Under the pieces are notes generated by a model. It saw only the letters and a program-made list of their open reading frames with translations, had not been told where the DNA came from and made no database searches. Positions 23,601-29,882 of a stretch of DNA of 64,000 nt are shown piece after piece. Both the position numbers and the translations under genes were made by a program. Source of the DNA: Conchocele bisecta (lineage: Eukaryota > Mollusca > Bivalvia > Lucinida > Thyasiridae); the NCBI GenBank assembly GCA_029237695.1, contig CM055271.1:36204462-36268461 (forward strand). Reading direction: 5' to 3'. How positions within the stretch are numbered: position 1 is the stretch's first letter; the number at the start of each line of letters is the position of its first letter.

Positions 23601-24455
23601 ATGGGTAAGCTAACGATTTGGTCTGTTTAAAGTTAAGTTTGCGATGAGCCCTCCGAAGGACTCCTTGCAAACTTTAAACAGATCAAATGTTTCGATGCCA
23701 CAGTAAATGCAACAGACAATGGTTGTACATGTATTACATTGTACATTTTCTAATAGTTACAAAAAGGTAAATAACGAAATACAGCGTTAACATTAGGAAT
23801 CATCTGTTACAACATTTTGACATGCGTGATTGACGTTGCAGGTCAATAGCGTGGCGTTACTGAGAACGTCGCGGAAATTAACGACCTTGATACTCTGGGC
23901 AAAATTAACGCAGACGGTTTTGTCTGACCTGTAGCCTATTTCACCAACATTGCAAAGTATACTTACCTAGCAAAGTATACTTTGAGGGACAAATTTTCAA
24001 ATTGAAGATAAATTTATTAATTTTTATTATACTGAATTTATTACATTATCACAGCCATTTTGGCTGTGATAATGTAATAAATTCCGTATAATAATTGTGC
24101 ATACTTGTAATCATCAAATATATGCAGTCGTTAGTTATGTGACATAATGCATTTCGGGAAAAATAAATGATTACTCCCTCAAAGAATACTTTGCTAGATA
24201 AGTATACTTTGCAATTTTGGTGAACTACGCTACAGAGATAAAGCAATGAAACACACACCAGCAACATTAAACATAATACGGTGTTCAGGATATCTGGTTT
24301 AGAGAGGTGCACAAATAAACATACTGTACTTGTTGTTCGTGCACGACCCGCGGCACCGCGCCGCACGATCCGTGATTCAGGAACACAGACCTGTCCCGCA
24401 GCATAAACTCTTTCCGGATGTCATCGCCGAACGCGGGAACTTTGTCGTCTGCCAT
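5519..24455 (-). CDS. Class V aminotransferase (isopenicillin-N-epimerase-like), nine exons
   Basis: Nine exons joined by their splice sites give 1203 nt, an uninterrupted 400-codon frame plus TGA. The product belongs to the fold-type I PLP enzymes, aminotransferase class V, the branch named isopenicillin-N-epimerase-like or cysteine-desulfurase-like. Visible signatures are FLNHGSCGAVPR near residues 25-36, a PLP-contacting NVTKAMNT segment near 88-95, VVVDGAHAPGQ with the PLP-pyridine aspartate at D198, and TGNLHKW with the Schiff-base lysine at K225. Length (~400 aa) fits the family, and no signal peptide or membrane segment is seen. The ATG at 24453-24455 is chosen because the family core begins just after it. 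Every intron carries MITEs or SINEs, yet all exons stay in frame, so the gene is probably functional. The substrate in animals cannot be read from the sequence. Confidence 0.93.
5834..6259. repeat. Fold-back MITE with TGACGTCA motifs, copy 1
   Basis: The same ~430-bp element occurs inverted at 17901-18342. It contains several TGACGTCA palindromes (the consensus CRE of ATF/CREB factors), a GGGGCCGCG arm pair, and a large hairpin with arms GATCATGTCCAGCCGTGTGC and its complement around an AACAGTTCC stem. It lies in the last intron region of the aminotransferase gene. Confidence 0.85.
6281..6690. repeat. Cluster of tandem hairpin elements
   Basis: Three hairpin modules in series. The first has TTTATCAGGCAAGG arms (6288-6345). 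The second has TTTATCAGGTAACG arms (6367-6463). A third, truncated module ends CCCATTCACGGCACTAAC. A TTTATTCCGTCAACACC hairpin (6526-6687) follows, which is the module seen at 11398, 16634, 18826, 20270, 28854 and 44013. Confidence 0.8.
6734..7034. repeat. 310-bp palindromic MITE (GTAGCC ends), copy 1
   Basis: Ends GTAGCC...GGCTAC, subterminal CAAAGTATACTTTG words on both sides, and a perfect central stem TGTGATAATGTAATAAATTC. Seven full copies and at least one half copy lie in this window. It sits 28 bp from exon 8. Confidence 0.93.
7063..7221 (-). CDS. Exon 8 of class V aminotransferase
   Basis: 159 nt; encodes EKILKYTTDLKRRAVEYLEE through YIAGYTENP. Acceptor TTGTTTAG, donor GTAAGT at 7062, phase 0 at both ends. 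Confidence 0.92.
7309..7506 (+). repeat. SINE-like repeat, copy
   Basis: Contains GGACCTGGCACCATGTCC, TTCTAATTTCAGGGCT, AATATTCCGTTCTGATTTTG, GGGATCGAACCCGTT and a tail CCAATAAACAAACAAA. The GGATCGAACCC word resembles a Pol III B box. The shared 3' tail with AACAAACAAA suggests a SINE; the family name is not established here. Confidence 0.65.
7720..7990. other. Intron 7 stretch without a recognised feature
   Basis: Contains a diverged inverted pair around TTTCACTAAACTTTGTACGAC (near 7565) and TTGTACGAAGTTTAGTGAAA (near 7764). Otherwise no gene or known repeat is recognised. Confidence 0.5.
8072..8742. mobile_element. Fold-back element with satellite core, copy 1
   Basis: Terminal inverted repeats GTATGGAAGCCCTGGAGGG plus adjoining sequence bound a core of ~15-bp repeats (ACTTCATTACTTCCG). 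The core switches to the reverse-complement orientation near 8555. No transposase is present. Two other elements (15307-15629, 19283-19810) have related ends but different cores. Long open frames here are low-complexity artefacts. Confidence 0.85.
8816..8846. repeat. Pogo/Tc1-type terminal fragment
   Basis: CAGTGGAACCTCTCTAAACC followed by GGACA. The same word recurs at 9716, 16324, 24296, 29247 and 29318. The TIR style resembles pogo-like Tc1/mariner MITEs; assignment is by resemblance. Confidence 0.5.
9095..9346 (+). repeat. SINE-like repeat, copy
   Basis: Same family as 7309-7506: GGACCTGGCACCAGATCAGG, TTCTGATTTCAGGGCTGAAT, a C-rich stretch (CCACCCCCCTCCCC) and a tail of repeated AACA. 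Confidence 0.65.
9361..9648. repeat. 310-bp palindromic MITE (GTAGCC ends), copy 2
   Basis: GTAGCCTATTTCATCAACAT to TGAAATAGGCTAC, with the central TGTGATAATGTAATAAATT stem. Internally shortened: one outer CAAAGTATACTTT word is missing on the left. Confidence 0.92.
9863..9933 (-). CDS. Exon 7 of class V aminotransferase
   Basis: 71 nt; encodes GTADHTPYICAMHGIDYYN and RIGGT. Acceptor TTTCAG. Donor GTACGT at 9862 is chosen over the stronger-looking GTAAGT four bases on, because only it keeps exon 8 in frame. Confidence 0.88.
10011..10440. repeat. 430-bp fold-back element in intron 6
   Basis: Arms AAAGTACTTTTTCATCAATA and its complement at 10417-10436 enclose nested inverted segments (CATCAAATATTGATTTTATT, CCTATGGGAATTTAACA, GGAGTCAATTTCCAAAA) down to a centre at about 10300. 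A long A run with C7 lies at 10100-10125. No coding capacity. Confidence 0.85.
10463..10600. repeat. Hairpin MITE (GTGCCGTGAATGGG arms)
   Basis: Arms TAGTAGGTTAGTGCCGTGAA and complement. The inner stem GAAACGGGATGTGCTCGGCA pairs only partly. This copy lacks the preceding TTTATCCCGTCAACAC module. Confidence 0.9.
10774..10985 (-). repeat. tRNA-derived SINE
   Basis: On the minus strand the head at about 10917-10975 reads like a tRNA. It has an A-box-like AACTCAGTAGGTAGAGCG, an anticodon-arm GACTGCAGATC resembling tRNA-Cys (GCA), and a B box GGTTCGATTCCC. A non-tRNA body follows (GCAAGACAACTTCGTGCTAG), ending at AAATCAAAGCATTT. A truncated copy is at 20080-20245. The tRNA stems are imperfect, so this is a SINE and not a functional tRNA. 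Confidence 0.75.
11398..11657. repeat. Composite double-hairpin MITE
   Basis: Hairpin 1 runs from TTATCCCGTCAACACAG to GTTGACGGGATAAAT. The linker AGAATAG leads directly into hairpin 2 (TAGGTTAGTGCCGTGAATGG to its complement). The same pair, in the same order and with the same linker, recurs at 16634, 20270, 28854, 44013 and, inverted, 18684. Confidence 0.92.
11680..11846. repeat. Hairpin with GAACCGTCTCGGCGAGACGGTTC stem, plus half hairpin
   Basis: A near-perfect stem TTTGAACCGTCTC/GAGACGGTTCAAA is flanked by AGTATATGTTGTGATCACTC and its counterpart. A half copy of the CCCATTCACGGCACTAAC module follows. An almost identical arrangement is at 16884-17043. Confidence 0.85.
11972..12370. repeat. 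400-bp fold-back MITE (CAAGGTGTATGATCACGTGG), copy 1
   Basis: Ends CAAGGTGTATGATCACGTGG then (AACAAC)n; arms include GGATTTTGATGAAATATGGC and a GTTTTTGCGAAGAATCGATT stem. Three copies occur here (also 23001 and 24602). The termini contain CACGTG. The right end of this copy is eroded. Confidence 0.9.
12641..12781 (-). CDS. Exon 6 of class V aminotransferase (catalytic lysine)
   Basis: 141 nt; begins inside the TGNLHKW motif (K225) and runs through YTPRGCAFLWV to EFFFEG. Acceptor TCTACAG, donor GTAATG at 12640. The upstream intron, at about 4.8 kb, is the longest. Confidence 0.94.
12870..13166. repeat. 310-bp palindromic MITE (GTAGCC ends), copy 3
   Basis: Same termini and central TGTGATAATGTAATAAATTC stem as the other copies. 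It lies in intron 5 close to exon 6. Confidence 0.93.
13215..13695 (+). repeat. Two tandem SINE-like repeats
   Basis: Copies at about 13264-13472 and 13527-13695, both with GGACCTGACACCAGGTCAGG or a close variant and a CCAATAA tail. The first contains GGATCCCCCCAATGAAGC, the short C run used to interpret the G tract at 5019. Confidence 0.65.
13700..14495. other. Intron 5 stretch without recognised feature
   Basis: Unique-looking AT-rich sequence. No exon with flanking splice sites, RNA or known repeat is recognised; short open frames are not convincing. Confidence 0.5.
14508..14692. repeat. 185-bp MITE with CAGTCGAACCTGTG ends
   Basis: Left end TACAGTCGAACCTGTG, right end CACAGGTTTGACTGTA, enclosing AAAGACCACCTCCC and AAAGACCACCTGTG repeats. 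TA flanks suggest a Tc1/mariner-type origin. Confidence 0.7.
14792..15005. repeat. TTAA-flanked palindromic MITE, copy 1
   Basis: Ends TTAACCCTTACTACGCTGAA and GCGTAGGAAGGGTTAA, with a near-perfect central stem GAGAATCGTCTCCAGTGGAG. Copies also at 27885 and 28121. TTAA with a following CCCTT matches piggyBac-type target and terminus rules. Confidence 0.8.
15307..15629. mobile_element. Fold-back element with satellite core, copy 2
   Basis: Ends GGAAGCCCATTAGGGCCACT and complement around repeats of ~20 bp built on CTTGAATTTTCAAGA, itself palindromic. It appears inserted in the repeat described at 15640-16210, whose other copy lacks the insertion. Confidence 0.82.
15640..16210. repeat. Long diverged repeat, inverted partner of 20650-21520
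   Basis: Shared words in opposite orientation: ATTGCTTCGTAAATGTGAT with ATCACATTTATGAAGCAAT, GGGTTTGTTGACCCTTTGTT with its counterpart near 21200, and TTTGACACATACC. Divergence is substantial, and no intact coding frame is conserved between the copies. Confidence 0.7.
16324..16592. repeat. Pogo/Tc1-type MITE and SINE fragment
   Basis: GGAACCATTCTAAACCGGAC at the left and GTCCGGTTTAGAGATGTTCC at 16510-16529 form the inverted ends. A fragment of the SINE-like tail (CCCGATGCAGCAGGTTAAAC) follows. Confidence 0.6.
16634..16870. repeat. Composite double-hairpin MITE
   Basis: TTTATCCCGTCAACACAG hairpin, AGAATAG linker, then the GTGCCGTGAATGGG hairpin. The loop of the second hairpin has a deletion that removes the AAACGGGATGTGC side. 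Confidence 0.9.
16884..17043. repeat. GAACCGTCTCGGCGAGACGGTTC hairpin plus half module
   Basis: Near-duplicate of 11680-11846, including the half CCCATTCACGGCACT module and the flanking composite MITE. About 400 bp around 16600-17200 therefore repeats the arrangement at 11340-11850. Confidence 0.85.
17603..17758 (-). CDS. Exon 5 of class V aminotransferase (PLP aspartate)
   Basis: 156 nt; encodes DHITSPTSILMPVKKL and the VVVDGAHAPGQ strand with D198, ending FYTG. Acceptor CTTCAG, donor GTTCGT at 17602. Confidence 0.93.
17901..18342. repeat. Fold-back MITE with TGACGTCA motifs, copy 2
   Basis: Inverted copy of 5834-6259, with the same hairpin (GATCATGTCCAGCCGTG arms) and two TGACGTCATGAAGGCACTTC units. 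It lies in intron 4, about 140 bp from exon 5. Confidence 0.85.
18684..18983. repeat. Composite double-hairpin MITE, inverted
   Basis: The GTGCCGTGAATGGG-type hairpin comes first, followed by the TTTATCCCGTCAACACC hairpin. This is the same composite in the opposite orientation, again sharing the TATTCTATTTATCCC junction. Confidence 0.9.
19283..19810. mobile_element. Fold-back element with satellite core, copy 3
   Basis: Ends GTATGGAGCCCCGCAGGGG and GCGAGGCTCCGTAC bound ~21-bp repeats (ACGAATTGTTAATTCG and variants) that switch orientation near 19450. The right end lies about 100 bp from exon 4. Confidence 0.82.
19914..20027 (-). CDS. Exon 4 of class V aminotransferase
   Basis: 114 nt; encodes GATTYVLEIEFPIRSEQDVV through KLVVIG. 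Acceptor is a T-rich tract ending CAG, donor GTAAGG at 19913. Confidence 0.92.
20080..20245 (-). repeat. tRNA-derived SINE, 5'-truncated copy
   Basis: Matches the body of 10774-10985 (GCACGAAGTTGTCTTGCCC, AATGCTTTGATTTAACGAC). The tRNA-like head is reduced to GGGGTTCGATTACC. Confidence 0.7.
20270..20547. repeat. Composite double-hairpin MITE
   Basis: The left TTTATCCCGTCAACAC end is eroded. GTTGACGGGATAAATAGAAT and the second hairpin (20407-20547) are well preserved. Confidence 0.88.
20650..21520. repeat. Long diverged repeat, partner of 15640-16210
   Basis: Inverted relative to 15640-16210, with two internal partial units (TGTTTGACACATA-type words near 20815 and 21323-21345). It ends near CCCACGGGTCCTTAA, matching AAGGACCCGTGG at 15291. 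Confidence 0.68.
21621..21737 (-). CDS. Exon 3 of class V aminotransferase
   Basis: 117 nt; encodes AMNTILKLYPLQAGDAFLMS and following. Acceptor TTTCAG at 21738-21743, donor GTATCT at 21620. Phase 1 at its 3' end matches exon 4. Confidence 0.9.
21963..22913. mobile_element. 951-bp non-autonomous element with ~59-bp TIRs
   Basis: Left end GGGTCATTTCCGAGGATTCC and right end (complement) GGGTAATTTCCGAGGATTCC are similar over about 59 bp and flanked by TA on both sides, suggesting a Tc1/mariner-like TA target. The interior holds three GGCGGCCATCTTG-type units (22449, 22611, and a weaker one near 22750) and a nested 310-bp MITE. Confidence 0.8.
22052..22356. repeat. 310-bp palindromic MITE, copy 4 (nested)
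   Basis: GTAGCCGATTTCATC to GGTGAAATAGGCTAC, nested inside the 951-bp element, so it is the younger insertion. Confidence 0.93.
23001..23403. repeat. 400-bp fold-back MITE (CAAGGTGTATGATCACGTGG), copy 2
   Basis: Ends CAAGGTACATGATCACGTGG and CCACGTGATCATACACCTTG. The right end lies 13-14 bp inside the intron from the GC splice donor of exon 2. The stem has a deletion near 23187. Confidence 0.92.
23418..23560 (-). CDS. Exon 2 of class V aminotransferase
   Basis: 143 nt; encodes YLKEMESHTDNWYRF through NVTK. The acceptor is GGCAG at 23561-23565. The donor is AAAG|GCAAGT, the classic consensus of GC-AG introns; no GT donor nearby restores the frame with exon 3. Confidence 0.9.
23608..23692. 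repeat. Short hairpin in intron 1
   Basis: GATTTGGTCTGTTTAAAGTT and GCAAACTTTAAACAGATCAA form inverted arms around GAGCCCTCCGAAGGACTCC. Close to the exon 2 acceptor. Confidence 0.7.
23931..24233. repeat. 310-bp palindromic MITE, copy 5
   Basis: GTAGCCTATTTCACCAACAT to TGAACTACGCTAC, in intron 1. Its central stem is intact but the right terminus has point changes. Confidence 0.92.
24325..24455 (-). CDS. Exon 1 of class V aminotransferase
   Basis: 131 nt; starts MADDKVPAFGDD and carries the N-terminal FLNHGSCGAVPR motif. Donor GTATGT at 24324. A GT five bases upstream is rejected because only the later donor joins exon 2 in frame. A further 5' non-coding exon cannot be excluded. Confidence 0.9.
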
Positions 24456-24601
24456 TCCCGCCCTCTGTCGTATGCTGTACGTTATGGAATTTACATGTAT
24501 TAACACATGACAAGAATGCACGTAAGCGTAAACGTTTACAAGCGCGCTTACCACTGAATCATTTTCACAAATTTTACCCCATTGTCGTGATTGTTATATT
24601 T

Positions 24602-25019
24602 CAAGGTGTATGATCACGTGGTACTAACAACAACAACAAGTACTGAAAGTACCAGAATCCATCTGATTTAAAGTACCTATTCTTGTATAGTGTTCTTATT
24701 ACGTAACGGATTTTGATGAAATATGGCGCATCAAACGCGTCTTGTTAAGTTGCATTTGATGGTCTCTGTATCTTTCGCCTAAACTTCTGTCGTTTTTGCG
24801 AAGAATCGATTTCCGTGTCTCTGACACGGAAATCGATTCTTCGCAAAAATGACACAAGTCTGTGCCAAACTCCATAGACCACCAGCAGCTCATGAAAACG
24901 CGTTTGCTGCGCCATATTTCATCTAAATCCGTTGAATATTAAGGAAAATATCAAATAATACTTACTTTAGAGTGGGCGACGTTGTTGTTGTTGTTGTAAC
25001 CACGTGATCATGCACCTTG
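24602..25019. repeat. 400-bp fold-back MITE, copy 3, upstream of the aminotransferase
   Basis: CAAGGTGTATGATCACGTGG to CCACGTGATCATGCACCTTG, the most complete copy. It begins about 147 bp upstream of the aminotransferase start codon and may include promoter-proximal sequence. Confidence 0.93.
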
Positions 25020-25260
25020 TATTTGTATATACGTTATTACATGTATCTGTGTCAAAATGTGAATAAAATATTGTTTAAGCTAAGCGTAAAAGCTTGTTTT
25101 CTAATCCTCTTGCAAACTGTATGTATTATGTATATCACTTATCTCGCCCGAAACAAAATAACACCATATTTCAACTTTGTAGTCAATCCTCGTTTACTGT
25201 TGAACCTATTAGAAAATAATATAGACACAATACTGTATTTTTCGTTTTATGGTGCATCAG

Positions 25261-25565
25261 CAGCGCTCCAGATAAGGTGCGTATTTGCTTAAATACCCAA
25301 TTAAAGTTGCCAAAAAACACAATTGAAATCAGTAGTAGTGAGTATCAAAAAGCAATTTGTGGTATCTTTATCATGCTACAGAAAACAATAAACAGACCAC
25401 AAATATGGCATATTTTTCCATGAAAACACATCTTGGTATTCAATAATTGCGGTGTGTTGATAGTAGTGTGATTTTATTTTACCCAATTAAAATTTTGAAA
25501 TACCCAACTACTTCAGAAATGATGGAGTGACAATACTCAATTACTAATTCTTATCTGGAGCCCTG
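25261..25565. repeat. 305-bp MITE with hAT-like ends
   Basis: CAGCGCTCCAGATAAG at the left and CTTATCTGGAGCCCTG at the right, with subterminal AATACCCAATTA repeats. CAGNGCTCC-type ends resemble hAT. No clean 8-bp target duplication is visible, so the class is tentative. Confidence 0.6.
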
Positions 25566-25599
25566 GTGTATGTGGCTGTGCCATGGGGCGTATAGTATT

Positions 25600-25830
25600 T
25601 GCGACCAGTGTATCTCCTGATCAAACGCCACAACCCTGAAGCCTGCTAAAGATCTATAATGTTTGTTAGAAACATGACGGGTGTACAGTACAATACAGTA
25701 TATATCTTGATCAGATTGTGCGAATGCACTGGCCGATCTGGATCTATGCAGGTCGCAAAACTCACAAGCACAATTTCTCCAGTCACAGCCACATATATGT
25801 ATGCAGCCTCTGGCATATTTCTGTTTTACA
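25600..25830. repeat. Diverged repeat related to 43370-43570
   Basis: Shares CTGATCAGAT-like words, a CGCAAAAC block, AATTTCT(C/A)CAGTCACAGCC and ACATA with 43480-43545. Whether this is a dispersed element or a decayed duplicated exon is not resolved. Confidence 0.4.
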
Positions 25831-25949
25831 TAAAAATTGATTTAATACTAATAACTACATCCGATAATGGAAAACAAACGGTCATTGAGTAGATAAATGT
25901 GATAAATATATTATATACACAAACACTCTACCTTCCTACAATACAACAT

Positions 25950-26252
25950 GTAGCCGATTTCACCAACTTTGCAATGTATACTTTTCTAGCAAAGTATACT
26001 TTGAGGGAGTAATCATTTATTTTTCCTGAAATGCATTATTTAATATAGAACTAATGACTGCATATATTTGATGATTAAAAGCATGCAGAATTATTATACC
26101 GAATTTATTACCTTATCACAGCCAAAATGGCTGTGATAATGTAATAAATTCAGTATAATAAAAATAATAAATGTATCCTTAAATTGAAAATTTCTCCCTC
26201 AAAGTATACTTTCCTAGAAAAGTATATTTGCAATGTTGGTGAAATAGGCTAC
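25950..26252. repeat. 310-bp palindromic MITE, copy 6
   Basis: GTAGCCGATTTCACC to GGTGAAATAGGCTAC, directly abutting copy 7. Confidence 0.92.
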
Positions 26253-26253
26253 T

Positions 26254-26559
26254 GTAGCCTATTTCATCAACATTGCAAAGTATACTTTAGTAGCAAAGTA
26301 TACTTTGAGGGAGAAATTTTCAATTTTATGATAAATTTATTAATTTTTATTATACTGAATTTATTACATTATCACAGCCAATTTGGCTGTGATAATGTAA
26401 TAAATTCAGTATAATAATTATGCATACTTTTAATCATGAAATATATGAATTTGTTAGTTCTATATGAAATAATGCATTTCAGGAAAAAATAAATGATTAC
26501 TCCCTCAAAGTATACTTTGCTAGTAAAGTATACTTTGCAATGTTGGTGAAATAGGCTAC
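26254..26559. repeat. 310-bp palindromic MITE, copy 7
   Basis: GTAGCCTATTTCATC to GGTGAAATAGGCTAC, starting two bases after copy 6. Judged by its asymmetric arms it lies opposite to copy 6, so the pair forms a double palindrome. Confidence 0.92.
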
Positions 26560-26670
26560 TGGTTTGGCACTCCCTCGTGTACACCGAATCAAGATTAATA
26601 TTAAAAGCTACATCTCCATCTGTGCTGAATTACACTACCGCCGGCGCTAATATTGCCAATATATGTCAAG

Positions 26671-27470
26671 TACAGTCGAGCTCCAGTATCTCGAATATCA
26701 GTACCTCGATGATATCCCCTACCTCATTGATTCATTATATTCCTGAATTATATCCTTATTTGTTTAATATAAATTTCCTCGGCTATCTCGACCATGCGCT
26801 ATCTTGTATATGTTCTCTATCTCGACTGTTCATTCCGTCCACTCCATATAAAAATACGTTAAACTCTCGTCCAAACATATTATCAAACAAAAACAATATA
26901 AATTCACACCTGTTGTTTATAGCTGTTGTTGTTTGCTTAATTGAGCGTTATTTACTTGAGTGTTTGACACGAATCATTAAGCATATCACGCTTGACATTT
27001 AAGCAATTCACTGAGAGTTAATTTATAAAATCAACACATGTTTTGTTTCAGAAAATTCGGAAATATAAACCAGACCGACGACGATCGGCCTTCTTTTTTA
27101 CTGGGCTATATATCCCGGATATGGAAGCTGTTCGAGCCAATTCCAACCATTACATGTACGCCGAATCGAATAGAATTGTTTCATTATTCCTTTATTGTTT
27201 ACTGGTGGTGTAATGGGTAACATGATTTTATATTATTCGCGAAAATAGTTGACCATGTCACTTCATCGCTATCTCGAACCTAGTCCTATCTCGTCTATAT
27301 GTACTACCTCCCTTCGATTTCCAGATACTGGTTGTATACTGTTTATTTCAAAATACTTTACTACTCTGCTTGAGTTCAAACAATTTGATTGGCTTACAGC
27401 TCAGGTTCGGACAATCAAAACGTTTGCTTGCGAGTTGGCATTGTCAATATATATTCAGAAGCGTTGATAC
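26671..27470. repeat. Possible decayed pogo-like element or host intergenic DNA
   Basis: Begins TACAGTCGAGCTCCAGTATC and contains many TATCTCGA words, as in the termini of pogo-like Tc1/mariner elements. No matching right terminus and no transposase frame are seen. Nothing else is recognised. Confidence 0.3.
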
Positions 27471-27477
27471 GTTGGCA

Positions 27478-27848
27478 AGTTTATCAGGCAAGGCTAGGAA
27501 ACGCGTAGGAATTCCGAAGCTTGCCGAGGAATTCCTACCATTTCCGAGCCGAGCCTGATAAACTTGATATCAAAAGACACTAGCCTGGTATTCTGTTTAT
27601 CAGGTAACTTTTTATGCTCGAAAATGACCACATATGACGTCGTTATCTGTGGACAGAACGCAGACTTGTTTACATTGCGTCATTAAACTGACGTCATTCG
27701 GTAACGTCACGTGACGTCATCCGACCAATGGAACGTCAATATTCACTTCATTGTAACCCGGATGTTTGTATCAGGTCAATGCCTGATACAACAATATGTT
27801 ATCAGTCAGTACGTATTCGGTCAATACAGGGCAGGTTACCTGATAAAT
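27478..27848. repeat. Double-hairpin element (TTTATCAGG type)
   Basis: Hairpin 1 has AGTTTATCAGGCAAGGCTAG arms with an inner GTAGGAATTCC stem (to 27568). Hairpin 2 spans TTTATCAGGTAAC to GTTACCTGATAAAT at 27597-27848. A related pair is at 6281-6463. Confidence 0.8.
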
Positions 27849-27884
27849 TGTGATTGATAGGTGATGGATTGGCACCACATCACT

Positions 27885-28096
27885 CAACCCATACAATGCT
27901 GAATTAAATTGTGTCGTCTGCTGTTTATCTTTCAGTTTCCATTTTTCGCATTAAACACGTGGTTTGACAGCACTTTAGAATCATTTCCAATGGAAATGAT
28001 TCTAAAATGCTGTCAAACCATGTTTTTGTTGAGAAAGAAGACAATATATAAAACAAAGGCAGACGACATTTTTCGTTTGCCGCATTCTAAGGGTTA
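27885..28096. repeat. TTAA-type palindromic MITE, copy 2
   Basis: AACCCATACAATGCTGAA at the left, CTAAGGGTTAA at the right, central stem AGAATCATTTCCAATGGAAA. The left TTAA is degraded. Confidence 0.78.
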
Positions 28097-28120
28097 ATAT
28101 TAATTTAAAATGGATCGCAT

Positions 28121-28353
28121 GTTAACCCTTAGCCTGCTGAACGAAATGTTGTCGTCTGCTTTTTATGTTTTATTTTCGATTTTTCTCGTCAAAAACATGG
28201 TTTGACAGCATTTTAGAATCAATTCCAATGGAAATGAATTCCAATGGAAATGATTCTAAAGTGCTGTCAAACCATGTTTTTATTGAGAAACAGAGCAAAA
28301 TATATATGCAACAGCAGACGACAGTTTTCGCGATCAGCAGGCTAAGGGTTAAC
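28121..28353. repeat. TTAA-type palindromic MITE, copy 3
   Basis: GTTAACCCTTAGCCTGCTGA to CAGCAGGCTAAGGGTTAAC, nearly perfect termini; the centre has a duplicated AATTCCAATGGAAATGA. Best preserved of the three. Confidence 0.85.
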
Positions 28354-28534
28354 ATAAAGGGAAATTGAGCATGATATTTAACCCAGATGTCCGCATATCA
28401 GCTAGTAACGTCAGGACACAATATGTTTTTAGTACACTATTTCGATATACATGTATATCTAGAAACATGTATCTCCAAATAACCGTTCAATTTTCATTAA
28501 TAGATACAGTTATATGCATTAAATTGCTTTCTTT

Positions 28535-28780
28535 ATATGCTATATGGCCGCGGCCCACATGTCGCGCCCGTCGAGGCGTTTGATAGTGCTAAAGAAATTT
28601 TGCAAAAACGCTTTTGCACTTTTATAACAGTATGTGGAACTAGTTTTTTTCCCATTAACGAAATCCCGATAGGTACTTCGTCTCTGCAAAGAGCAGACCG
28701 TGGTCGAGGTAACACCGTCGGACTGCCACGCTGGCGACCCGGGTTCGATTCAGTATTTCTGATAACGGAATGCAATATCG
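28535..28780 (+). repeat. tRNA-like SINE fragment
   Basis: GTGGTCGAGGTAACACCG resembles an A-box region, GGACTGCCACG an anticodon arm (GCC, glycine-like), and GGGTTCGATTC a B box. The stems are not intact, so this is a SINE relic and not a tRNA gene. Confidence 0.5.
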
Positions 28781-28853
28781 TTTCACGCTACAGTGTACTT
28801 ATTGTAATCTGTAGAATGAGTAAGATAATGAATAAGCGGGCGATTAAAATAGT

Positions 28854-29158
28854 TTTATCCCGTCAACACAGCGCATACGTGCCGTGAAACACGGTGCCGT
28901 GAAACGTTTTTGATATCCTGTCAATACGACCTAATCACTGCGTAAGAATATGTGCGGTGGCTGGGGTTATATTTTTGCATTGTACAGCCATTTGTAGGTG
29001 TTAACGGGATAAATAGAATAGTAGGTTAGTTCCGTTAATGGGAAAACAATATCTGGCGCAGCACGGAAACGGGATGTGCTCGGCAGAGCCTCGCCCATCC
29101 CGTTTCCTGAGCCTTGCCAGATATTGTTTTCCCATTCATGGCACTAACCTACTATTCT
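28854..29158. repeat. Composite double-hairpin MITE
   Basis: TTTATCCCGTCAACACAG to GTTAACGGGATAAAT, AGAATAG linker, then TAGGTTAGTTCCGTTAATGG to the complement. Full length. Confidence 0.92.
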
Positions 29159-29246
29159 CTATGATGAAGCTGTTGTAAAGAAATTCCTTAATGCATATCT
29201 ACAGTGACGCGCGCTAGTCAGACGGGATTGGAACAGGAATAAGTAT

Positions 29247-29318
29247 AGTGAAACTTCTCTAAACCGGACACCCTGGGAAGTCCCCAGGGTGTCCGGTTTA
29301 GAGAGGTTCCACTGTACA
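29247..29318. repeat. 72-bp palindromic pogo-type MITE
   Basis: TAGTGAAACTTCTCTAAACC then GGACACCCTGGG and its complement ending GGTTTAGAGAGGTTCCACT: two termini fused almost back to back with nothing between. Confidence 0.75.
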
Positions 29319-29419
29319 TCAGGCATATGACCATTCTGAAATGCATTGGCGTGCTTTGTAATCGTGAACATACATTAATATGTGAGATAAATTATCTGGA
29401 AATCCTTAAAAAGTAAGAT

Positions 29420-29755
29420 CACTTATGTTTCCTTGGTGTCCGGTTTAGAGACGTTATACTGTACATGTGGGTGGAATACCTTGTAGGAAAGAACGGGACT
29501 TTTAATTTTCAAAATGGGATAGACTAATCCCGCAACTATGTACATGCACTTATTCAATTCCGTTGTTTAGCCTGTTTGACCCAATCCGTGAGTTTCTACC
29601 TTTAAAGCGGCCTCGATTTGTATTAATGTTATCATATGTGGCTGTGACTGTAGAAGAAATGAGGCCTATGAAATTTATTACCAGTCATACATATAGTATG
29701 AACAATGGGGTTTCTGGGCCAGTTCTGGGCCAGTTCACCACCTAGGGCCCGCCCC
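29420..29755. other. Stretch without a recognised gene
   Basis: Contains a GGTGTCCGGTTTAGAGACGT fragment at 29435 and an exact GGGCCAGTTCTGGGCCAGTT doubling near 29718. No gene is recognised. Confidence 0.5.
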
Positions 29756-29759
29756 ATCC

Positions 29760-29882
29760 TGTGATAATGTAATAAATTCAGTATAATAAAAATTAATAAA
29801 TTTATGATAAAATTGAAAATTTCTGCCTCAAAGTATACTTTGCTACTAAAGTATACTTTGCAATGTTGATGAAATAGGCTAC
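29760..29882. repeat. 310-bp palindromic MITE, half copy
   Basis: Starts inside the central stem (TGTGATAATGTAATAAATTC) and ends TGATGAAATAGGCTAC; the left half is absent. Confidence 0.88.

Noticed and set aside
24326..24330. GTACAG as exon 1 donor
   Set aside because: It ends exon 1 in phase 0, which does not match exon 2; GTATGT at 24324 gives a continuous frame.
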